Below, one piece after another: positions 10,501 to 19,500 of a DNA stretch of 64,000 nt. Source of the DNA: Anthopleura xanthogrammica (lineage: Eukaryota > Cnidaria > Anthozoa > Actiniaria > Actiniidae); assembly GCA_964019055.1 (NCBI GenBank), contig OZ025221.1:4232968-4296967 (forward strand), given 5' to 3'. Every line of letters starts with the position of its first letter. Position 1 is the first letter of the stretch. The translations under genes were made by a program, and so were the position numbers. The notes under the pieces were generated by a model that did no database searches, was not told the origin of the DNA, and saw only the letters and a list, made by a program, of their open reading frames with translations.

Positions 10501-13500
10501 TAGGTTAGTTGGGGGCATGATAGTTGGAAGTACAATGAGAAGGGAACACAATGACTGGATACTGTACCTGATGATGAATATGATGGTGATGACAATGAAG
10601 ATGATGATGATGATGAGGAGGAGGAGGAGGAGGAGGAGGAGGAGGAAGGGGAGGATGATGAAGTTGATGCTGGTTCCAGTGGTACCATTCCAGCTAGAAG
10701 CAAAGTTTATTGCACTAACCTTAAAACCCATGTCTAGAAGCTGTTTTAGTGATCGACTCATCCAAGCATTACTTGCATTACTTTCAGTAGTACTTGGTGC
10801 AGGTTTAGGAGCCTAGGAAATAAACCAATATTTAGTGACTGAAATTTATTGGATTTTCTGTTGTTCAATCAACTAAATAGACAGTTTTAATGTTGAATTT
10901 AATCACTTATTCAATATTTTATTCATTAATTTCCTTATCATTCATGGTTGTGTTTTGATGGAACATTGAAGATTACTGCGATTCTCAATATTCTGCAAAT
11001 TCAGACATTTTAACGGCTTGTTGTGAAATTGGTTTTTCGCTGCTGTCAATCAAAACTAATCAGTCGGTACCTTTTATATTTTTGACTGGAGACAGTGAAA
11101 AACCAAATTCCTATAGACCCTTTTCGAATATGGCACCTATGACATCAAATGAGGAGAATGAGAATGTCTCGGATGTCGAAACCCAATGATTTCCACTAGC
11201 AGCATCTGGGACTAGAATACCCCGGATTTCAAAACACAATCATTATTCCTCATAACATCCGGGACATTCTCAGACTCCTCATTTGACATCATAGACGTCA
11301 TAATCGAAATGGGTCTATTGGCAGCTAGCAACTACAGAGTTTGCAGAATATTAAGAATTGTAGTAATCAGTACATAATAGACTGACTGACTGACAGAGTT
11401 ACTGACTGACTTGACAGAGAGACCAACCGACTCACTAACTGACCAACTGACTGACTGACCAACCAACTGACTCACTAACTGACTGACTGACAGAGAGACC
11501 AACTGACTCACTAACTGACTGACTGACAGAGAGACCAACTGACTCACTAACTGACCAACTGACTGACTGACCAACCAACTGACTCACTAACTGACTGACT
11601 GACAGAGAGACCAACTGACTCACTAACTGACTGACTGACAGAGAGACCAACTGACTCACTAACTGACTGACTGACAGAGAGACCAACCGACTCACTAACT
11701 GACCAACTGACTGACTGACCAACCAACTGACTCACTAACTGACTGACTGACAGAGAGACCAACTGACTCACTAACTGACTGACTGACAGAGAGACCAACT
11801 GACTCACTAACTGACTGACTGACAGAGACCAACTGACTCACTAACTGACAGAGTGACGGACTGCCCAGCTGACTGACTGACTGGCCGACCAACTGACCAA
11901 TTGACTGATAGTGATTGACTGACCAACTGACTGACTGACTGACTGACCAACTGACTCACTAACTGACCAACTGAATGATTGACAGATTGACGGGCTGACC
12001 AGCTAACTGACAGACAGACAGACAGACAGAGTGACTGCATGGCTGCCTGACCAACTAAAGCCCAAACAACTGACTTGCTGACTGATGTCCAACACTAACT
12101 GACATTCAACTGACTGAACAACTGAGCAAAAATCTTTTTCCACTTACTCTATTTCGTTTTGAAGAAGCTGTTGTCCAACCATCCCAAGCACCATCACCAT
12201 TCTCCTCATTCTCCTTGCTTTCATTACCTTGGTCCCATTCAGAACCACCATCCAACCATCCCGATCCAGATCTCTCCAGATTAACTTTCTTTTCCTTTAC
12301 TTCCATGCTTTTTCTAGTTGTACCACCCAAAGCACTATCCCAACATGCAGTTCCAGTAATGTCGGGTGTTTTTGCACCCCAGCTGGGTTTTGCACCAGCT
12401 TCGTCCCATCCTGAAGTATCAGTTTTTGTGTTTACTTTGTCCGCAGATGAATCGACAGTTTGCTTTTTAGCAAATGAAGTTTGAGGCTGAGAGTTACTAG
12501 GAGAGTTTGTTTTAGAGTCCCATGTTGAGAGAGCATTAGATTTGTCCATGTTTTTAAGCTGCTCAGATTTTTCTACCCATGCCGAGCTAGAATCTGCTGG
12601 GGTACCACCCCAAGTGCTAGTAGCTGGTGACTTGTGCAACATGTCATTTGGAGTTTTAGTTTTCGGTGCTTTACCTGGAGTTTTGTTCCAAGAGTTTGAG
12701 TCTATGGTTGATGCAGGATTAGCTTCATTAGCCCATCCCTGCTTTACAGTATTACTAGAAGTGTCAGTCTTTGAGTTTACGGCTGCAGGATCCCAGCCTA
12801 CTGGAGTACCTATCAGCCCTCCGAGGCCTCCTGTACCCATTCCACCCCAACCAACACCCCCCGCTCCCACGGAACCCACCACACCCAGTTTAGAGTCTGC
12901 TGCATCAAGTGCTAGATCTAACGTATCGTCACAAATCATATCCCAGGACTCACTACTTAACACTGAATTTCCACTCAGGTCTGGTGTCTTAGTTGTAGAA
13001 GACTGTTGAGTAGTCAGACTATTTGTAAACATGTTTCTAGACTTGGAGTCCAATGGTAAAGACACAGAAATATCATCAAGTTTTCCAGAAGTAGAATTTG
13101 AAGAGTTTATATTTCCTAAGTCAGAACTAGCAGAATCTCCTGAAGATTTATTCCCTACAGCTGGCCATGATTCTCCATCAGACTTGTCCACAACTTGTTG
13201 CCAATTTCCTTCCTTTCCTCCCCATTCTCTATCGACCGCACCCCACTTTTCAGTGTCTTGATCCCAATCTTCTGTTGGTGTTGGCCAGCCACTTCCTTTG
13301 GATTGTCCCTTGGGCCATCCGCTGTCGTCCACTTCATTGATTAACCCTGCATACTCTTTGGATGCAAATCTATTGGGGTCCTTTTTCTTGCCGACTGAAA
13401 TTTCCAAAGGAGAAAGCACTGTGTCATTAATATTTAAGGCACAGTAATACGAGCAACAAAATCGTGCAACTTGTCACACAATATTGTGTCATTGCAAGTT

Positions 13501-16500
13501 GCAGAGTGAATGTGGCTCATATTATCACCCCGTGCAACAACAAGAAGAGCTTTCTACTCTCTGCAACAACGAAAGTTTGTTGAGTGAGAGATGGTAATAC
13601 GATCAACATTCACTCTGGGTGTCTGTATTAAATGGGTGTCTGTTTTATGTGGGTGTCTGTATTAAGTGGATGACTGTATTATATGGGTGTCTATATCATG
13701 ATTGTCTCTGTATCAAATGGGTGTCTGTATTAATTGGATGTCATTATTAAGCAGGTGTCTTATGGGGGTGTCTGTATCAAGTGGTTATGTATACTATGTA
13801 TGTGTCTGCATTTTTTGGGTGTCTTTATCATTGGTGTGTCTAAATGAAGTAGGTGCCTATATTGTGTGAGGGTCTGTAACCCAGTATCATAACATATTAA
13901 TATAGATGCATAGATTACCTGGAGGTTGTGGTTTTACTATCACTCTATTCTGTTGTTGTATTACTTGTGGGTTTGACTGGAATTGTGTAGATTGTGACTG
14001 TTGCTGGTGCATGTGTTGTTGTTGTTGCTGCTGTTGTTTCTTTATCTTCTGGAATCTAGGAGGAATTTCTCGAGGATATTGTTGTTGGTCTGTACGTTGT
14101 TGTTGTGGTTGACGCTTCATGGCAGACTAGAGAAAATAATAATATTAATGAAATATAAGGAAAACGAAGTGGAATATGGCATTGCATAATTTTTTGGATT
14201 TTGTTTAACATTACAGTACATCTCCATGAGAATATTTTACATTTGTTTGTTACTAACCTGTAATTTACTTGCAGCCTTGGCTTGTTCTTCTTTTTCTAAA
14301 AATAATAAAACATAATTTGTTAAAGACGTCATTGCAAATTAGAACCAACCACAGACATACTGGATTTTCTCCCTAAAAACCTAAATGATTATAAGAAATG
14401 AACTAACCCTAGGACCCCCTTCTCCCTTGGATACACCCCTTATCAATTTCAATTCATATCCAAAAAAAATTTCATATTCTACAAAATGTTGATTTACAAG
14501 AACTACGGTATATTTACCTTTAGCAGCTTGTAGGACTGCCTGAAGTTCAAGAAAAATTAGAAATAAATAAATAATAGTATAATCATATTGGTACACTTCA
14601 CATAAATTACTAGAAGGTTTGAAATTATTCTCTAAAGAATAACTAAAGATGGTAAAATACATCCAGGTGATTTTGCTTCTCTCAGCCTGAACGAATTAGC
14701 CAATCAGCAAACATTTTGTTGATACCTCAATATTCCTAGTACCAAGTTTTCAGCTCTGATTCCTTTATGATTCATTTATGGAAAGATCGACCAAATATCT
14801 CTTAGAAATAGCACATTTCATTCTTGTTGGTGAAAATGATTTCGTTTTGAAAAGAGATCATAGAAAAAACTTGGACCTGTGACAAATAATGCTTTGCGCG
14901 CCTATCCAAATCACCTAGATGGCATTCTTTTTCTAAACTAAGAAAATGTTTGTTTTTTTCAAAATAATGGAATACCTTTCTTGCTGCTTTTTCCTTGTCT
15001 GCTTTTTCCTTTTCAGATTTCTTTCTTTTTTCTTCTTCCTCTTTTCTCTTCTTTTCTTCCTCCTGCTGCCGACGCCTTCTCTCTTCCTTCTCCTGTTCCA
15101 GTCTTTGTTGTTTTTCTCTTTCCTTTTGCTCTCTACAATCAAATATCTGTTATTTTGCAGTTTGATACTCAACATTAAAATGCATCTCATTTCCTCCCAA
15201 CCATCCCTTTCCTTTCATTCTTTCCCAGCCGCTTCTTTTATCCATACGAAGGGTCCTGAAGTGGAACTCTATTTTATTTCCTAGCCAAAATGTTGGCAAA
15301 ATCCCAGTCCCAGTGCTAGAGCTTAAGATAAGAGCCAGTCTTGGAAAAAGTCCAGCCAGAATTCAAACTTGTCAAATCTTTGCCTGTCATTTTGAACAGT
15401 AAACTAATGCAAGTGATCATGACCGGCGACTGACTGGCTGTTATTTTCAGTTGCAGACAGCGAAATCCAAGTCGCATTGAAAAGAAAAAGAAAAAGAAAG
15501 AAAGAAAAAGAAAAGAAAGAAATGAAAAGTGCTACTTACCACCAAAATACCTTGATATGAGAAAATGTCTAAAACAAACCAGCTTTCAAGCTCACCTTTC
15601 TCTCCTTTTCCTTTCCTCATTCTGAGATTTTATTCTTTCTTCTTCCAATCTCTTTTGCTTTTCCACTTCCATCTAAAAATGAAAAAGAAATGAATTAGAA
15701 TAAATTTTCCTTCAATTTCTCCTACCTCAAAACAGTAATTGACAAAGCTATTAAGTCAGACATCATTAGGATCCATATCAAGACATAATACCATCATTAG
15801 AAAACTTGTGGGGTGGGCATTTTTTTCTCCTCAATAAATTTGCAATTCATGAGTGTGCAGTCAAGTACAATTTGGCAATAAAATGTTAGCAGTGTCTCAG
15901 TATTTTTGGACCTGGAGGGATGTCACAACCTAAAGCCTACTATCTTTATACCTGTTTTCGTTGTTTGTCTTTTTCTTCATCTTCCTTCCTCTTCTCCTCC
16001 AGTTCCATTGCAATTTGTTCCATTTCCTGTTTAAAGATACAAACCTTGTTATTATATCTACAGTAAATCCAAGATAACTACACTAAAATCTGAACCCTGG
16101 TTGCCAAGGCAACAAGGTTGCTAAGTTACAACCTCCCCTATACTCCCAATAAAGTACAGTGGCTCTTTCTCGCACAGCAGCATAGCTACATTAGCTGGAA
16201 CAATAGACTATTGTCTGGGTAAATAAGACCAGGCACAAAAATACATACAGGATTTCTACAAAGGCAACACATTCTCCTCACTAGGTATTTTCCAGTAAGA
16301 CTCTGATTATTGATCTGAACAGGGATTACTGTGATTCTCAATATTCTGCACACTCAGGTATTTCAATTGCGAGTGGCAATTCAAAACTAATCAATCATTA
16401 ACCTTTTATATCTTTAAATGGCAGCAGCAAAAAACCAAATTCCAACACTGAGAAAACTCACAACTACTAAGTTCACAGAATAATATTGAGAATCACATTA

Positions 16501-19500
16501 AACTCATGTGCTGTCACACAAAAGTTTGATGCTCTACCAACTGATCCAGCCTGGTGTTGTTGTTGTTTTTCCTTCCATAGTCATGCACATAATTATCTTG
16601 TGTGTTCATACAGTACACCATTATTAGAATCACTGACAATTAATCATATCAACTCACCTTAGCTCTTCTCCGCTGCTCAGCTAGTAACTGTTTCTTACTT
16701 TTAGGTTTTGGCTGTCAAAGTAGATCAACAAGCAAATTTTAGTTTAATTAATGTAAGTAGATCCAAAGCAATTAAAAAGTTTGGTCACAGAATACCGGTA
16801 AGTGATTTTTACATTCATTTCCTCAACTGTCAATTGGCTTTTTCAGCCTACTTTTTTTAAGGCATTTTTAAAATTAAAAAAAAAAATTATAATTTAACTT
16901 TGCCACTCTGAGGTGGAGGGAAAGCCTTACAGGTCTAGGACCCAATTACAAGGCAACAGATAGATCAAATTACAATTTGGAAGATGATTTTTGTGGAGGG
17001 AGGAAAACCAAAGAACCTGGAAAAAAACCCTTGAAATACTGGAGAGAATCAACAAACAACTACTCTTATACTACACCGAGCTCAGCGGGGCTGGAACCCG
17101 GGTCGCATTGGTAAGAGGTGAGCCCTCTTACCACAACGCCACCCATGCTTAAAAATGGTCTTTGAATTTTACGATGTTTTCAGGAGTTTAAGGAATTTTA
17201 TGAACCTTGCATGGTGTTAAGTTTTTCAAGTTTGGGCTAGAACTTGTGTAATCATATTATCATGTTACCTTAGCAACTGGTACTGGTGTTTTGCCTTTCT
17301 TTGATGCTTGTTGCTAGGGAACAACAAAATTATAGTTAGGCCTGCTGTATTCTGCATTACTGAGAGTTACCTCTTTGAATCAAAAGTTTGATTTAAATAA
17401 ACCACTGGGTCCGGTTTTCAGATTCCCAATCTCTTGGGTATTATGTACATGTATATTATTATTTTTACTGTGATTCTCAATATTCCGAGAACTCTGTAGT
17501 TGTGAGTTTCCCGTTGGAATTTAGTTTTCGCTGCCGCCAGTCAAAAATATAAAAGGTACCGACTAATTAGTTTTGATTGACGGCAGCGAAAAACCAATTT
17601 CACAACAAGCCGTTGAAATGTCTAAGGTCGCAGAATATTGTGAATTGTAGTATCTACCTTTTTGGAACTGTCTTTCCTCATTTCCTCTTTATGTTGAGAG
17701 AGCATGGTCTTAAGCTCTAGAATCTGAAACAAATATACAACATTTTTAATAAGAATCAACTCACATGTTATATATAAAAGCAAGAACTGAACCTGAGACC
17801 CCTGGCAAGAACAATGCAGAGGTGAGAGACAGTGTCGTAGCAGTGCATATTTCCACTCATGGTACCCTTTATTGTTGTTCTATCTATTAAATACAAACTA
17901 GAAAGTAAGCACCATGTAGATTGGCCTTAAAGGGTTAAGCAGGCTAATACATGAAATGTTCATGTATTAGCCTGTTTAACCCTTTAAGGCCAATTTACAT
18001 GGTACAACTTTTGCTTACAACTGTTGCATGCAATCTGCTTATGCCACGCTTACAACACGAATTGTATCATGTAAATTAACCCTTTAACTTGTTCACAACT
18101 GTTGTAGCATTGAAGTCGTAGGGTTGATTTACACGATACAATTTGTGTCGTAAGCGTGGTGTAAACAGATTGCATGCGACAGTTGTAAGCAAAAGTTGTA
18201 CCGTGTAAATTAGCCTTAAAGGGTTAAGCAGGCTAATACATGAAATGTTCATGTATTAGCCTGTTTAACTGTTTAACCCTTTAAGGCCAATTTACACGGT
18301 GCTTACATTCTAGTTTGTATTTAATACAAACTAGAAAGTCTAAAACTCACTGATCAACAACAACGTTTAATACCTTGTTCTCATTAAAATCTTCAGGGAC
18401 TGATTTTCCTTTTTTCCTACGATTCTATAATAAAATTATGACAGGATTATATCAGTAACCATCAAAGAGATGTACACAAAATTTAGTAAATTAAGATATA
18501 CAAGGCTAATATCTTGCAGACATTCCCACTGATGAAGAAGCAGCAGGCCTCAAAATGTATAGAAAACAAAGTTGCATCAGTAACCAGGGCTTAACATAAC
18601 CGTTGGGAAGTCGCTGGTCATGATGACTGGCCAAATTAGTTTCAGATTCATTTCAATAATTCATTTCATTTATTCATTTCAGATTCGTGGTAATTCCTTG
18701 TTTCTGGCTCAACATTACCGGCAAGGCAAAAGCATGTATAAAACCCTTTATCCCACACCATAGAAAATACAGCCAATCAGAAAGCAGGAACGCCGTTGTA
18801 TATTCGTCGGTATTTCACTTTTCCTTCCCATCATGCACTGTGCGTTGAATCTATGCATTTTTGCCTAAAGGCTTGTGTGTATACTAGAAACTACAAGTGA
18901 CTCGTGGGATATTCCACGGTATGCCACTCGAAACCATCGTATAACTAGTATGTACACTGTACATGTATTACACCCATTTTCATAATTATGCCACTACCAC
19001 AGCCCAAGACATCTGGGGTTTGGTTGCCGTCGATCAAAAATTTACTAGCTAAGACGATTGAAAATTTGAATGACGGAAAAACCAAAAAACTCAGATGACT
19101 CAAATTTTAGCTGGTTATCTGTCGCATTATGAAAATGTGTGTTAAGTATGGTCATCATACCTTGACTATCTCTATAAGGCTATCCAGTTCACTCTCACCA
19201 TCAATATCTTCCTCATCATCATCATCCTGATAACTGGAAACATTAAGTACAAAATAGCTATCAAACTAAGTACTTAAAAAAGTTAAAGAAAGAACTTTAA
19301 AACATTCAAAGTAACTTTATGATGCAGCCCTTACATTTTTGGATACAAACAAACATGTTGGTGATGTAATGGTGATGTGTTAGCAAAGTGTTCATGAAGT
19401 GTTGTTGGATGGTTGGCCAATACTTGGCTATGACCAACATTTTGTTTTATATATTATATTTATTCACCTTTCGTAAAGCGGCTTACAATTTTAGATTTGC

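Noticed and set aside
11332..12040. SVSQLVSQ-rich - strand frames, looking like a repetitive structural protein
   Set aside because: They are read-through of the ACTG minisatellite inside a GW182 intron.
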